A DNA stretch of 26,528 nt from an uncultured Eubacteriales bacterium (lineage in GTDB: Bacteria; Bacillota; Clostridia; Oscillospirales; CAG-272), in the NCBI GenBank assembly GCA_934526185.1, contig CAKTAA010000026.1, positions 1-26,528 on the forward strand, in the 5' to 3' direction. Of this stretch, positions 15,183 to 23,345 are shown piece after piece. The notes beneath the pieces were generated by a model. The model saw nothing but the letters and a program-made list of their open reading frames with translations. It had not been told where the DNA came from and did not search any database. Positions within the stretch are counted from its first letter, which is position 1, and every line of letters begins with the position of its first letter. The position numbers and the translations under genes are program-made.

Positions 15183-15551
15183 TTACTTCTTTTTGTTCGC
15201 GATCGTCTTCGCCGGACCTTTTCTGGTTCTTGCGTTCGTTTTTGTTCTCTGTCCGCGTACCGGAAGTCCTTTTCTGTGACGGACACCGCGGTAACAGCCG
15301 ATTTCAACCAGACGTTTGATGTCCAGCGCCACATCGCGGCGCAGATCGCCCTCCACCTTATGGGAGCGCTCAATCTCTTCACGCAGCGCAGCGACCTCGT
15401 CCTCTGTCAGGTCCTTTACACGCGTGTCCGGATTGATGTTCGTTTTTGCCAGAATCATATTGGAGGTCCGTCTGCCGATTCCATAAATATAGGTCAAACC
15501 GATTTCCACGCGTTTCGCGTTGGGAATATCCACACCTGCTATACGAGCCAT
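15183..15551 (-). CDS. rpsM: 30S ribosomal protein S13
   Basis: S13 forms head-to-large-subunit bridges and contacts the P-site tRNA through its basic tail. 122 residues: MARIAGVDIPNAKRVEIGLTY at the start, YRGVRHRKGLPVRGQRTKTNARTRKGP near the end, and a final KK-rich tail reaching toward the tRNA. GAGAGGTGAAAGG precedes ATG 15551. It follows rpmJ by 54 bases. Confidence 0.98.
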   Translation of the reverse strand: MARIAGVDIPNAKRVEIGLTYIYGIGRRTSNMILAKTNINPDTRVKDLTEDEVAALREEIERSHKVEGDLRRDVALDIKRLVEIGCYRGVRHRKGLPVRGQRTKTNARTRKGPAKTIANKKK

Positions 15552-15605
15552 GCTTGCCTTTCACCTCTCCATTCTTGAATTTCAATTGTCTGCGGGTCTC
15601 TCTGC

Positions 15606-15719
15606 TCAGCCCTGTTTCTGCTTATGCTTCGGGTTTTCGCAGATCACCATTACATTGCCTTTTCTCTTTATGATCTTGCATTTTTCACAAATTTTTTTAA
15701 CGGATGGTTTTACTTTCAT
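15606..15719 (-). CDS. rpmJ: 50S ribosomal protein L36 (zinc-binding form)
   Basis: The smallest ribosomal protein, 37 residues. It helps pack 23S rRNA near the peptidyl transferase region. It begins MKVKPSVKKICEKC and ends NPKHKQKQG. The zinc ligands C11, C14, C27 and H32 are all present, so this is the zinc form. It lies 25 bases after infA and before rpsM, its standard site. The short length makes it easy to miss. Confidence 0.96.
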   Translation of the reverse strand: MKVKPSVKKICEKCKIIKRKGNVMVICENPKHKQKQG

Positions 15720-15744
15720 TGTTCCTACCAATCCTTTCTCGATC

Positions 15745-15984
15745 TTATTTCGCTCTCCAAGTGATACGGCCCTTGTTCAGATCATACACGGAGACCTCCA
15801 CGGTCACCCGATCCCCCAGAAGTATCTTGATATAATGCATCCGGAGCTTTCCTGAAATGTGAGCCGTAACAATATGGCCGTTCGTCAGTTTTACCCGAAA
15901 GGTCGCGTTAGGAAGAACCTCCACCACGGTCCCTTCGTACTCGATCACATCGTCCTTTGCCAGAACAATCCCTCCTGACTTCAT
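15745..15984 (-). CDS. infA: Translation initiation factor IF-1
   Basis: IF-1 binds the A site of the 30S subunit during initiation and assists IF-2 and IF-3. The 79 residues are one S1-type OB fold. The family core is clear (VIEYEGTVVEVLPNATFRVKLTNGHIVTAHISGKLR, read in parts), ending YDLNKGRITWRAK. I start at ATG 15984, with AAAGGA about 6 bases upstream. That gives seven or so more N-terminal residues (MKSGGIVLAKDDV) than the usual 72-residue protein. The gap of 127 bases to the preceding KOW gene is the longest in the cluster, but I find no clear promoter in it. Confidence 0.96.
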   Translation of the reverse strand: MKSGGIVLAKDDVIEYEGTVVEVLPNATFRVKLTNGHIVTAHISGKLRMHYIKILLGDRVTVEVSVYDLNKGRITWRAK

Positions 15985-16111
15985 ACAAATTCCTTTCCGC
16001 ACAGATTCATCAGATTGCAATCAGCAGTTTATCCTGCTTTGACATTCTGAATTCATATGCGGCTGCGGCGTATTTGCATCCGCCGGCTCTTTTCTCTCAT
16101 ACGTCACAAAT

Positions 16112-16504
16112 CTACCGTTTGTCAGATTCGGAATAAGTCATTTCGCTGTTCGCCGGCATTGCAGATATCCTCAGCTCCGGTATGCCAGTCAGCGCCCTTC
16201 TGATGTCCGCATTTGTCACCTCCGGCGATACGATCCGGGCTGCCGTCTCTACGGACAGTGAAGCTATACGTTTGATATGCCGGATTTTTTTCTTTTTAGG
16301 CTTCTCAGCAAGACGGTGCCTCCCATCCGACAAAAGAACATGCTTTTCGTCCGCCAGGCCGATGACTACAAAATATCTTCCGGCATCTCTTCCCGCAGCA
16401 GACTGCACGACATCTCCGGTTTTCACATTCATTCGGGATGTGTTCCGCTCTATGTTGGCAGACGCTGAGTCCGCATTCTGATGCCTACGATCTCTTTTCT
16501 TCAT
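16112..16504 (-). CDS. KOW-domain RNA-binding protein (L14e/L27e-like) of the ribosomal cluster
   Basis: A 130-residue protein. The KOW motif region is at about 26-77 (VKTGDVVQSAAGRDAGRYFVV, then a lysine-rich segment KPKKKKIRHIKRI at about 69-81). Small KOW proteins between map and infA are common in Bacillota and resemble eukaryotic/archaeal ribosomal proteins L14e/L27e. Their role is thought to be RNA or ribosome binding, but it is not well defined. This copy is longer than usual at both ends: a charged N-terminal 25 residues (KKRDRRHQN...) and a C-terminal 45-residue helix-forming tail. GGAG lies 7 bases before ATG 16504. An internal ATG at residue 25 lacks a ribosome site. Confidence 0.85.
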   Translation of the reverse strand: MKKRDRRHQNADSASANIERNTSRMNVKTGDVVQSAAGRDAGRYFVVIGLADEKHVLLSDGRHRLAEKPKKKKIRHIKRIASLSVETAARIVSPEVTNADIRRALTGIPELRISAMPANSEMTYSESDKR

Positions 16505-16524
16505 GAAAAGTCTCCGCTCTGTTC

Positions 16525-17274
16525 TCACACCTGAGTCAGCAGGATAACGCCGTTGCTTGTGACGGCAACCGTATGCTCATAATGAGCTGACAGACTACCG
16601 TCCGCTGTAACAACCGTCCAGCCGTCGGAGAGCTCCCGAACCTCTGAGCCTCCTGCGTTAACCATCGGCTCCACCGCTATGGTCATTCCCGTACAAAGCC
16701 GAACACCGTGACCGCTTCTTCCGTAATTCGGAACATCCGGCGCCTCGTGTAGTTCTTTGCCTACGCCGTGACCGATATATTTCCGTACCACAGAAAATCC
16801 CGCCTCCGTTGCATGTGCCTCCACGGCTGCACCGATGTCACCGATCCGCGCATCCGAATGAATCTGTGCAACTCCCCGGAAAAAGCATTCCTTTGTGACG
16901 TTGATCAGCCTTTGCGCTTCCTCGCTTATGCGACCTACGCAGAAGGTATTCGCACTGTCTCCGTGAAATCCCTGAAAAAACGCACCGACATCGATTTTTA
17001 CAATATCCCCTTCACGCAGTATTCTGCTTTCACTGGGAATTCCGTGAATCACCTCGTCGTTGATGCTGATGCAGGCGCTCGCGGGGAAACCCGCATATCC
17101 GAGGAACGACGGTTTAGCGCCGCATTTCTCTATATGCCGTCGAATCAGCGTATCCAGATGTTTGGTGCTGACTCCCTCCCGGACAGCTTCTCCGGCAATT
17201 TGAAGCGCCTCTCCGGTAATCCGTCCGGCTTTCTTCATAATTGCAAGCTGTTCTGCGTTTTTGACCGAAATCAT
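16525..17274 (-). CDS. map: Type I methionine aminopeptidase
   Basis: A cytosolic two-metal enzyme that removes the initiator methionine from nascent proteins. 249 residues. The metal ligands are D95, D106 (HGDSANTF), H169 (YIGHGVG), E202 (VEPMV) and E233 (YEHTVAVT); the substrate histidine is H77 (VIHGIP). It has no N-terminal zinc or SH3-like extension, the standard short bacterial type. ATG 17274 overlaps the adk stop in ATGA, with GAAGGAAGG upstream inside adk, so the two are translationally coupled. The KOW gene follows after 20 bases. Confidence 0.98.
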   Translation of the reverse strand: MISVKNAEQLAIMKKAGRITGEALQIAGEAVREGVSTKHLDTLIRRHIEKCGAKPSFLGYAGFPASACISINDEVIHGIPSESRILREGDIVKIDVGAFFQGFHGDSANTFCVGRISEEAQRLINVTKECFFRGVAQIHSDARIGDIGAAVEAHATEAGFSVVRKYIGHGVGKELHEAPDVPNYGRSGHGVRLCTGMTIAVEPMVNAGGSEVRELSDGWTVVTADGSLSAHYEHTVAVTSNGVILLTQV

Positions 17275-17921
17275 ACTGCGCCTTCCTTCGCACGCCGGAT
17301 TTTCTCCAGCGTCAGGGCTGTGGTATCCGCGACCTCTTCCTGCCCTATAACCTCTCTGAGCTTTCCTGTCTTTTCATAATATGCCTTCAGCGGCTCAGTC
17401 TGCTCATGATAAATTTCCAGCCGGCTCTTCACGACCTCCGGAAGGTCGTCCTTGCGCGTATTCAGCGCAGCCCCGCATTTATCACAGTTGCTGCCGTCCT
17501 CCGACGGCTGGTATTTTACATGATAGGTCGCACCGCAACCGCCGCAAACGCGTCGTCCGCTCATGCGTTCCACAATGGTGCTGTCGGGTACTTCAATGGA
17601 AATCACAAGATCCATCTCCACGCCCATGGCATCCAGCGCTTCCGCCTGCGGAACCGTGCGCGGGAAACCGTCGAGAATAAAGCCGTTTTCGCAGTCTTTT
17701 TCCAACAGCCTCTCGCGGATAATGCCGATAACCACATCATCCGGAACCAGCTGCCCTGCGTCCGTATAGGCTTTCGCCGCTTTGCCCATTTCGGTTTGGT
17801 TCTTGATGGCTTCCCTAATGATCGCTCCCGTGGAGATGGCGGGAATTCCGAGCTCCTGGCTCGCAATTTCCGCCTGAGTCCCCTTACCAGCGCCGGGCGC
17901 GCCTAAAAACATCAGTTTCAT
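17271..17921 (-). CDS. adk: Adenylate kinase (zinc-LID form)
   Basis: Catalyses ATP + AMP to 2 ADP and sets the cell's adenylate balance. 216 residues, long-form enzyme. P-loop GAPGAGKGT at 7-15, AMP-site segment GFILDGFPRT at 80-89, and a LID domain with C126, C129, C146 and C149 that binds zinc structurally, as in Gram-positive adenylate kinases. AAGGGAG stands 4 bases before ATG 17921. It overlaps map by 4 bases and follows secY by 18. Confidence 0.98.
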   Translation of the reverse strand: MKLMFLGAPGAGKGTQAEIASQELGIPAISTGAIIREAIKNQTEMGKAAKAYTDAGQLVPDDVVIGIIRERLLEKDCENGFILDGFPRTVPQAEALDAMGVEMDLVISIEVPDSTIVERMSGRRVCGGCGATYHVKYQPSEDGSNCDKCGAALNTRKDDLPEVVKSRLEIYHEQTEPLKAYYEKTGKLREVIGQEEVADTTALTLEKIRRAKEGAV

Positions 17922-17939
17922 ATGGCTCCCTTCACCGCC

Positions 17940-19229
17940 TTATTCCAAAAAGCCCTTGTAGTGACGCATCGTCATCTGCGCCTCAACCTCGCGGATCGTC
18001 TCCAGAATAACACCGACGACAATCAGCAGTGAGGAACCGCCGAACGCGATGCCGCTCATGGTTCCACCCGAGCACATATTGACGACGAGAGGGAATACTG
18101 CGATAATGCCAAGGAAAATCGCGCCTATCAGTGTCATCTTGTTGAGCACCTTCCTGATATAATCGGACGTCGGTTTTCCGGGACGGATACCGAGGATAAA
18201 TCCGCCGTTCTTTTTCAGATTATTCGCTACCTCTATCGGGTCAAAAGAAATCTGAATGTAGAAATAAGCAAAGGCAATGATCAGGACAAAGGTCATAACC
18301 GAATAGAACGGGGATGTGTACGAAAAGAAATTCAAAACGTTATACCAAAATTCTCCTTTTTCCGGCTGATCGAACAATATAGCAATTGTCGTCGGAAGAG
18401 ATACGATGGCATTGGCGAAAATGATCGGCATAACGCCCGACATGTTCAGCTTGATCGGCAGCGTTGTGCTCTGACCGCCGTACATCTTGCGGCCTACAAC
18501 CTTTTTGGCATACTGCACCGGCAGCCGGCGTTCGGCATTGGTCATGAATACCACAAAAGTAATGATGAGAACCGCAATAACCGCTATGACAAGCGGCACA
18601 ACAATCTTCGCCCAAGTCTGACTCTGGCTGTATACATATCGAATAAAGGACGCCGGAACGCTGGAAACAATGTTGGCAAACAAAATGATGGAAATACCGT
18701 TTCCGATTCCGTATTCGTTAATTTTCTCCGCTAGCCACATAACCAGCGCGCTGCCCGCACAGTAGCAAGCTATGATAACCGCGCCTTCAAATATGCCGGA
18801 TTCGGTCGTCGCAACGACAGCGCTCTTGATATACATATAGTAGCCATAGCTGGTAACGAGCGCCAGCGCTACTGTTACATATCGTGTAATCTGATTGATT
18901 TTCTTCTTGCCAGCCTCGCCGTCTTTGGAGAGCCTCTCCAACGCGGGTATGGCAATGGTCAGAAGCTGAATAACAATGGAAGCCGTGATATAGGGTGAAA
19001 CAGAAAGCGCAAACAAGGTTGCCCTTGAAAACGCATCGCCTGACAGGATGTTGAAATATTGGAATATCGAACCGTCCGTAAAGCTGGTCAGCGACCGCAT
19101 CAGCTCTGCGCTGATAAACGGAACCGGCAGGACCGCTCCGAATCGATACAGTACAATAATCAGCACTGTAAACAGCATCTTCTTACGCAAATCCGGGATA
19201 TTCCATGCATTTCTCATTGTCTGGAACAC
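17940..19229 (-). CDS. secY: Protein translocase channel subunit SecY
   Basis: Forms the membrane channel through which SecA or the ribosome pushes proteins. 429 residues with ten membrane segments, first at about 18-37 (MLFTVLIIVLYRFGAVLPVP). NAERRLPVQYAKK, YYMYIKS and the C-terminal VEAQMTMRHYKGFLE tail are the usual ribosome-contact and end signatures. I take GTG 19229 as start: GAGGTGAT (19236-19243) is placed correctly for it, and the codon is one base from the rplO stop. ATG 19217 is an alternative, giving four fewer residues. Standard location between rplO and adk. Confidence 0.98.
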   Translation of the reverse strand: MFQTMRNAWNIPDLRKKMLFTVLIIVLYRFGAVLPVPFISAELMRSLTSFTDGSIFQYFNILSGDAFSRATLFALSVSPYITASIVIQLLTIAIPALERLSKDGEAGKKKINQITRYVTVALALVTSYGYYMYIKSAVVATTESGIFEGAVIIACYCAGSALVMWLAEKINEYGIGNGISIILFANIVSSVPASFIRYVYSQSQTWAKIVVPLVIAVIAVLIITFVVFMTNAERRLPVQYAKKVVGRKMYGGQSTTLPIKLNMSGVMPIIFANAIVSLPTTIAILFDQPEKGEFWYNVLNFFSYTSPFYSVMTFVLIIAFAYFYIQISFDPIEVANNLKKNGGFILGIRPGKPTSDYIRKVLNKMTLIGAIFLGIIAVFPLVVNMCSGGTMSGIAFGGSSLLIVVGVILETIREVEAQMTMRHYKGFLE

Positions 19230-19230
19230 C

Positions 19231-19671
19231 TTAAATCACCTCACACTTCCCTCCGGCGGCTTCAATTTTTTCCTTTGCAGCCGCAGAAAAAACTGTTGCC
19301 TGAACCGTTACTTTCTTGGTGAGCTCTCCCTGACCGAGGATTTTTACGCCGTCAAGCTGCTTCCGTACCAAGCCGCATTCCATCAGCGTCTCCAGATTGA
19401 CTACGGCACCGTCTTCAAAAGCATTGAGTTTGCCGACATTAATTGCAGTATACTGCTTTGCAAATTTATTATGGAAGCCGCGTTTCGGCAGGCGTCTGTA
19501 AAGCGGAATCTGACCGCCTTCAAAGCCCGGTCTGACACCGCCGCCGGAACGAGCGTTCTGTCCCTTATGACCGCGGCCGGCTGTTTTACCGTTGCCGCTT
19601 CCGGCCCCCCTGCCTTTACGCCACGCCGGCTTTGCGGAACCGGCTGCGGGAGAAAGTTCATGGAGTTTCAT
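19231..19671 (-). CDS. rplO: 50S ribosomal protein L15
   Basis: L15 binds 23S rRNA domain II and acts late in 50S assembly. 146 residues. The glycine-rich N-terminal extension (RKGRGAGSGNGKTAGRGHKGQ) threads into rRNA, and the globular part ends GGKCEVI. AAGGAGGG lies 6 bases before ATG 19671. The open frame continues upstream to 19722 but has no family match there. One base separates it from secY. Confidence 0.97.
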   Translation of the reverse strand: MKLHELSPAAGSAKPAWRKGRGAGSGNGKTAGRGHKGQNARSGGGVRPGFEGGQIPLYRRLPKRGFHNKFAKQYTAINVGKLNAFEDGAVVNLETLMECGLVRKQLDGVKILGQGELTKKVTVQATVFSAAAKEKIEAAGGKCEVI

Positions 19672-19699
19672 TGGTTTCCCTCCTTCTTTCAAATATTCC

Positions 19700-19885
19700 T
19701 TAAATGCTTTCCACCTTGACAAGATGGGAAATCACGTTGATTTTTCCTTCGATCACCGCGCCGCCCGCATGTACGGACGCATCGCCGATCTTTCTCAGCC
19801 CCAGGGATTTTGCGGTAGCACGCTGCTTGGGGTTCGACCCGATCAGGCTTCTTGTAAGCGTGACCTTTACCTGTTTTTCAGACAT
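19700..19885 (-). CDS. rpmD: 50S ribosomal protein L30
   Basis: A 61-residue large-subunit protein that binds domain II of 23S rRNA and is absent from some bacteria. KVTLTRSLIGSNPKQRATAKSLGLRKI is the family core and the protein ends ISHLVKVESI. It lies 14 bases after rpsE and 28 before rplO, with a GAGAGGGGG ribosome site. Confidence 0.97.
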   Translation of the reverse strand: MSEKQVKVTLTRSLIGSNPKQRATAKSLGLRKIGDASVHAGGAVIEGKINVISHLVKVESI

Positions 19886-19899
19886 TTCGCCGCCCCCTC

Positions 19900-20403
19900 T
19901 CAGTTTTTCACAGCATCAAGGCTGATGCCGCGCATTTTCGCCACTTCATCGGCTGTTCTCAAAGATTTCAAACCTTCGAATGTCGCTTTGACAACATTTG
20001 TCGGATTGTGGCTTCTAAGGCATTTCGCCCGGATATCCTTAATACCGGCCATATCCATGACCGCCCGCACTGTGCCGCCGGCGATGACGCCGGTACCGGG
20101 TGCCGCCGGCTTCAGCAGTACACTGCCTGCGCCATAGATTCCGGTCACCGCATGCGGAATGGTAGTGCCCTTCAGTGACACCTTAATAATATTCTTTTTT
20201 GCATCCTCGATCCCTTTGCGGATGGCGTCCGGCACTTCTGCAGCCTTTCCCATACCGAAACCGACGTGACCGTTTTCATCTCCTACGACCATAATGGCGG
20301 TAAAACGGGCAATCCGTCCGCCTTTGACGGTTTTGGACACACGGTTGATCACGACCAGCTTTTCCTTCAGATCAAGTGTCGATACATCGATTCTCTGTGC
20401 CAT
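19900..20403 (-). CDS. rpsE: 30S ribosomal protein S5
   Basis: S5 helps hold translational accuracy and the mRNA entry channel; spectinomycin-resistance changes in S5 fall in its N-terminal loop. 167 residues: double-stranded RNA-binding-like N-domain at about 12-78 (VKGGRIARFTAIMVVGDENGHVGFG), then the S5 C-domain with GIYGAGSVLLKPAAPGTGVIAGG. It lies 17 bases after rplR. Confidence 0.98.
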   Translation of the reverse strand: MAQRIDVSTLDLKEKLVVINRVSKTVKGGRIARFTAIMVVGDENGHVGFGMGKAAEVPDAIRKGIEDAKKNIIKVSLKGTTIPHAVTGIYGAGSVLLKPAAPGTGVIAGGTVRAVMDMAGIKDIRAKCLRSHNPTNVVKATFEGLKSLRTADEVAKMRGISLDAVKN

Positions 20404-20420
20404 GTTCTCCTCCTCAATTT

Positions 20421-20780
20421 TCAGAACTTCAAGCCGGCTTCTCTGGCGCCCGCTGCAAGCTCCGCAACTCGTCCGTGATACAGGTAACCGCCGCGGTCGA
20501 ATACCACGTTTTCAATGCCCTTTTCCAGAGCCCTTTTCGCAATTGTTTCGCCGATCTGCTTCGCAGCTTCCTTGTTGGAGCCGCTACCTTCAAAAGCAGC
20601 TTCCAGCGTGGAGGCGGATACGAGCGTCACACCTTTGGTATCGTCGATAATCTGCACCGAAATATTGTTGAGCGAACGGTAGACACACAGACGCGGAATC
20701 TCCGCTGTTCCAGAAATTTTAGCGCGGACTCTCTTATGCCGCTTCAAGCGCTGTGCGTTGCTGTCCTTTCTTGTGACCAT
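20421..20780 (-). CDS. rplR: 50S ribosomal protein L18
   Basis: A 5S rRNA-binding protein of the central protuberance. 119 residues: basic start (RKDSNAQRLKRHKRVRAKI), core PRLCVYRSLNNISVQIIDD, and end VFDRGGYLYHGRVAELAAGAREAGLKF in parts. It lies 17 bases after rplF. Ribosome site GGAGGGG precedes ATG 20780. Confidence 0.98.
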   Translation of the reverse strand: MVTRKDSNAQRLKRHKRVRAKISGTAEIPRLCVYRSLNNISVQIIDDTKGVTLVSASTLEAAFEGSGSNKEAAKQIGETIAKRALEKGIENVVFDRGGYLYHGRVAELAAGAREAGLKF

Positions 20781-20797
20781 GCTTTCCCCTCCTTTCC

Positions 20798-21337
20798 TTA
20801 TTTACCGGTCTTTCCGGCCTTACGGCGGATCCGTTCATTGGAATATTTGATCCCCTTGCCCAAATACGGCTCAGGCGGTCTCTTTTCGCGGATTTGTGCG
20901 GCTATCTGGCCGACAGCCTGCTTATCAATGCCGTTTACGATGATCGTGTTGGGATTCGGAACGTCGAACGTGATGCCGTCCTCCTCTTCAAACTCCACCG
21001 TGTGGGAATAGCCGAGGTTCATCACCAGTTTCTTCCCATTCTTCTGTGCGCGGTAACCCACACCGTTTATCTCCAATGTCTTGGAATAACCGTTGACAAC
21101 GCCCTCCACCATATTGTTGACAAGCGAACGAGTCAGTCCGTGCAGTGCCTTGTGTTCCTTTTCATCCGACGGTCTTTTTACATGAATTGCGTCGGATTCC
21201 ACCTGCACTTCCATATCCGGATGCAGGGTTCTTGTGAGCGTTCCCTTCGGTCCCTTTACGCTGATGACGTTTCCGGCCTCAACCTTTACGTCCACGCCTG
21301 CGGGAACAGAGATCGGCATTCTTCCAATTCTTGACAT
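20798..21337 (-). CDS. rplF: 50S ribosomal protein L6
   Basis: L6 lies near the factor-binding site of the large subunit and takes part in late 50S assembly. 179 residues with two repeated L6 folds. It begins MSRIGRMPISVPAGVDVKV and ends near PYLGKGIKYSNERIRRKAGKTGK. It is 23 bases after rpsH, with a GGAGGAG site upstream. Confidence 0.98.
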   Translation of the reverse strand: MSRIGRMPISVPAGVDVKVEAGNVISVKGPKGTLTRTLHPDMEVQVESDAIHVKRPSDEKEHKALHGLTRSLVNNMVEGVVNGYSKTLEINGVGYRAQKNGKKLVMNLGYSHTVEFEEEDGITFDVPNPNTIIVNGIDKQAVGQIAAQIREKRPPEPYLGKGIKYSNERIRRKAGKTGK

Positions 21338-21360
21338 AAGTTCTTCTCCTCCCCTCTTCC

Positions 21361-21762
21361 TTACCAGACAAAGGCGAGAACTTCGCCGCCGACGTTTTCT
21401 GTGCGCGCCTTTTTGTCGGTCATGATGCCTTTGGATGTCGAAACAATCGCAATACCCATGCCGTTCATGACGCGCGGCATATCCTCACAGTTTGAGTACA
21501 CGCGAAGACCAGGCTTGGAAACGCGCCGAAGCCCTTGAATAACCTTGCCCTTGCCGGGCATGGTATACTTGAGGACAATGCGGATAATGCCCTGCTTTCC
21601 GTCTTCAACAATCTGATAGCTTCTGATGTATCCTTCCGTCAGAAGAATGTCGGCAATTGCCTTCTTCATATTGGAGGCCGGAATATCAACTGTCTCGTGT
21701 TTGGCATTGTTTGCATTCCGAATTCTCGTCAGCATATCTGCGATTACATCTGAAATTTGCAT
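21361..21762 (-). CDS. rpsH: 30S ribosomal protein S8
   Basis: S8 binds helix 21 of 16S rRNA early in 30S assembly. In enterobacteria it represses the spc operon by binding the mRNA. 133 residues: DVIADMLTRIRNAN at the start and IVSTSKGIMTDKKARTENVGGEVLAFVW at the end. AAAGGAGG precedes ATG 21762. A 120-base gap before it (21763-21882) is larger than the cluster norm and carries GC-rich inverted repeats. Confidence 0.98.
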   Translation of the reverse strand: MQISDVIADMLTRIRNANNAKHETVDIPASNMKKAIADILLTEGYIRSYQIVEDGKQGIIRIVLKYTMPGKGKVIQGLRRVSKPGLRVYSNCEDMPRVMNGMGIAIVSTSKGIMTDKKARTENVGGEVLAFVW

Positions 21763-21882
21763 GTTATTTCCTCCTTTGATGCAAGTAAATTCTCTTGCTG
21801 CCGCTCGCGGCGGCGCATGACCGGCGGTTAAAACATCCCGTTTTCCGCGGGTATTTTCCTTCCGGTTAGTTCGGAGCGCTGT
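21763..21882 (-). other. Structured 120-base gap between rpsZ and rpsH
   Basis: No gene. On the mRNA it has short stems (CCCG...CGGG and GCCGC-CGCGA-GCGGC type) and then the AAAGGAGG ribosome site of rpsH. It could be a processing site or an S8 feedback site; no S8-helix signature is clear to me. Confidence 0.3.
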
Positions 21883-22068
21883 TTACCAGCTCGCTTTTCT
21901 TACACCGGGAATCTGTCCCTTGTATGCAAGCTCGCGGAAGCAGATCCGGCAGATGCCGTATTTGCGCAGATAAGCGTGAGGACGACCGCAGATTTTGCAT
22001 CTGTTGTATTCTCTTGTAGAATATTTCTGCGTTTTCTGCTGCTTGAGAATCATCGCTTTTTTTGCCAT
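21883..22068 (-). CDS. rpsZ: 30S ribosomal protein S14, zinc-binding type (S14Z)
   Basis: S14 acts in late 30S head assembly. 61 residues, the short type with C24, C27, C40 and C43 (CKIC and CRIC) holding zinc. The C-terminus ELAYKGQIPGVRKASW is typical. I start at ATG 22068 (MAKKAMILKQQ), with GGGGGAT upstream; the open frame extends to 22095 without a family match. The short zinc type is common in Bacillota and Actinomycetota. It follows rplE by 16 bases. Confidence 0.97.
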   Translation of the reverse strand: MAKKAMILKQQKTQKYSTREYNRCKICGRPHAYLRKYGICRICFRELAYKGQIPGVRKASW

Positions 22069-22084
22069 TATTCGTCTATCCCCC

Positions 22085-22624
22085 TTATCTTGCAAAAGGA
22101 GCGCCCATCAGCGTGAGCAGTTCTCTTGCTTCTTCGTCTGTGCGCGCGGTTGTTACGAACGCTACGTCCATACCGCGGATTTTATCTACCTTGTCATACT
22201 CAATTTCCGGGAAAATCAATTGCTCCTTCAGGCCTAGAGAGTAGTTTCCGCGGCCGTCGAACGCGTTTGGATTGATTCCCTTAAAGTCGCGTACGCGCGG
22301 CAGTGCGAAGTTGAACAGTCTGTCGAGGAACTCGTACATTCTGTCGCCGCGGAGTGTGACCTTCACGCCGATTTTCATGCCTTCACGAAGCTTAAAATTT
22401 GCCACGGATTTCCGCGCATAGGTCGGAACAGCCTTCTGACCTGTGATCATTGTAATTTCTTCTATAATGCTGTCAATTGCCTTTGCATTGTCCTTCGCGT
22501 CGCCCGCGCCGACATTGATGACTATTTTGTCGAGCTTCGGAATCTGCATCGGGCTTTTATAAGCGAATTTCTTCATCAACGCGGGGGCAACGTCTGCTTT
22601 GTATATATCCTTCAGTCTTGCCAT
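22085..22624 (-). CDS. rplE: 50S ribosomal protein L5
   Basis: L5 binds 5S rRNA and contacts the P-site tRNA and S13. 179 residues: KLDKIVINVGAGDA, KLREGMKIGVKVTLRGDRMYEFLDRL (in parts), and the end TARTDEEARELLTLMGAPF. It is 16 bases after rplX and before rpsZ. Confidence 0.98.
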   Translation of the reverse strand: MARLKDIYKADVAPALMKKFAYKSPMQIPKLDKIVINVGAGDAKDNAKAIDSIIEEITMITGQKAVPTYARKSVANFKLREGMKIGVKVTLRGDRMYEFLDRLFNFALPRVRDFKGINPNAFDGRGNYSLGLKEQLIFPEIEYDKVDKIRGMDVAFVTTARTDEEARELLTLMGAPFAR

Positions 22625-22640
22625 CGTCTACACCTCCGCA

Positions 22641-22961
22641 TCAAATCTTCGCGCCGCACTTGGCACAGACGCGTTCTTTTTTGCCATCCGCAAGCAGCTT
22701 GCTGCCTGCACGAACGCCCTTGCCGCACTTGGCGCAGTAAAGTTGAACCTTTGACGCATACATCGCGCCTTCTACCTTCATAATACCGCCGGCATCTCCC
22801 TGTTTTCTGGGCTTGACATGCTTGCTGACAATGTTTACGCCCTCGACGATTATCTTGCCTTCTTTCGGGGAAACCTCAACAACCTTGCCCTTCTTCCCCT
22901 TGTCGTCGCCGGAGATGACGATAACGGTATCATCCTTTTTTACATGAAGCTTTTTATTCAT
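22641..22961 (-). CDS. rplX: 50S ribosomal protein L24 with zinc-ribbon tail
   Basis: L24 starts 50S assembly and sits beside the exit tunnel. 106 residues: the KOW domain (HVKKDDTVIVISGDDKGKKGKV) and a C-terminal part where C76, C79, C99 and C102 form a CxxC-CxxC zinc ribbon. Many Bacillota L24 proteins carry this. GGGAGGAG precedes ATG 22961. It lies 15 bases after rplN. Confidence 0.97.
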   Translation of the reverse strand: MNKKLHVKKDDTVIVISGDDKGKKGKVVEVSPKEGKIIVEGVNIVSKHVKPRKQGDAGGIMKVEGAMYASKVQLYCAKCGKGVRAGSKLLADGKKERVCAKCGAKI

Positions 22962-22976
22962 TTCCGCTCTCCTCCC

Positions 22977-23345
22977 TCACAGCACTTCGGGAGCCAGAGA
23001 AAGAATTTTCAGATAATCCTTTTCACGAAGCTCTCTCGCGACCGGGCCGAATATACGCGTCCCTCTCGGATTTTTGTCTTCTCTTATAATAACGGCTGCA
23101 TTCTCATCAAATTTGATGGTGGAGCCGTCTGCTCTCTGAAGTCCTTTGACGGTTCTGACGACCACTGCCTTGACGACCTCGCCTTTTTTGACCTGGCCGT
23201 TTGGAATAGCCTTTTTGACCGTCGCTACGACGACGTCACCGATATTCGCATACCGTCTGCCGGTTCCGCCGAGTACCCGTATGCACATCAGTTCTTTCGC
23301 ACCTGTATTGTCGGCCACATTCATTAACGACTGCTGCTGAATCAC
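22977..23345 (-). CDS. rplN: 50S ribosomal protein L14
   Basis: L14 forms bridges with 16S rRNA and is the target of ribosome silencing factors. I choose GTG 23345 as start. It gives the usual 122 residues (MIQQQSLMNVADNTGAK) and GGAGGA lies 8 bases upstream. The upstream ATG at 23366 would put the ribosome site inside the gene. The end YLKILSLAPEVL is typical. It lies 59 bases after rpsQ. Confidence 0.97.
   Translation of the reverse strand: MIQQQSLMNVADNTGAKELMCIRVLGGTGRRYANIGDVVVATVKKAIPNGQVKKGEVVKAVVVRTVKGLQRADGSTIKFDENAAVIIREDKNPRGTRIFGPVARELREKDYLKILSLAPEVL

Noticed and set aside
15985..16111. Internal promoter before infA in the 127-base gap
   Set aside because: No paired -35/-10 hexamers at 16-18 spacing. 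A 10-bp palindrome (GATTGCAATC) is present but could be chance.
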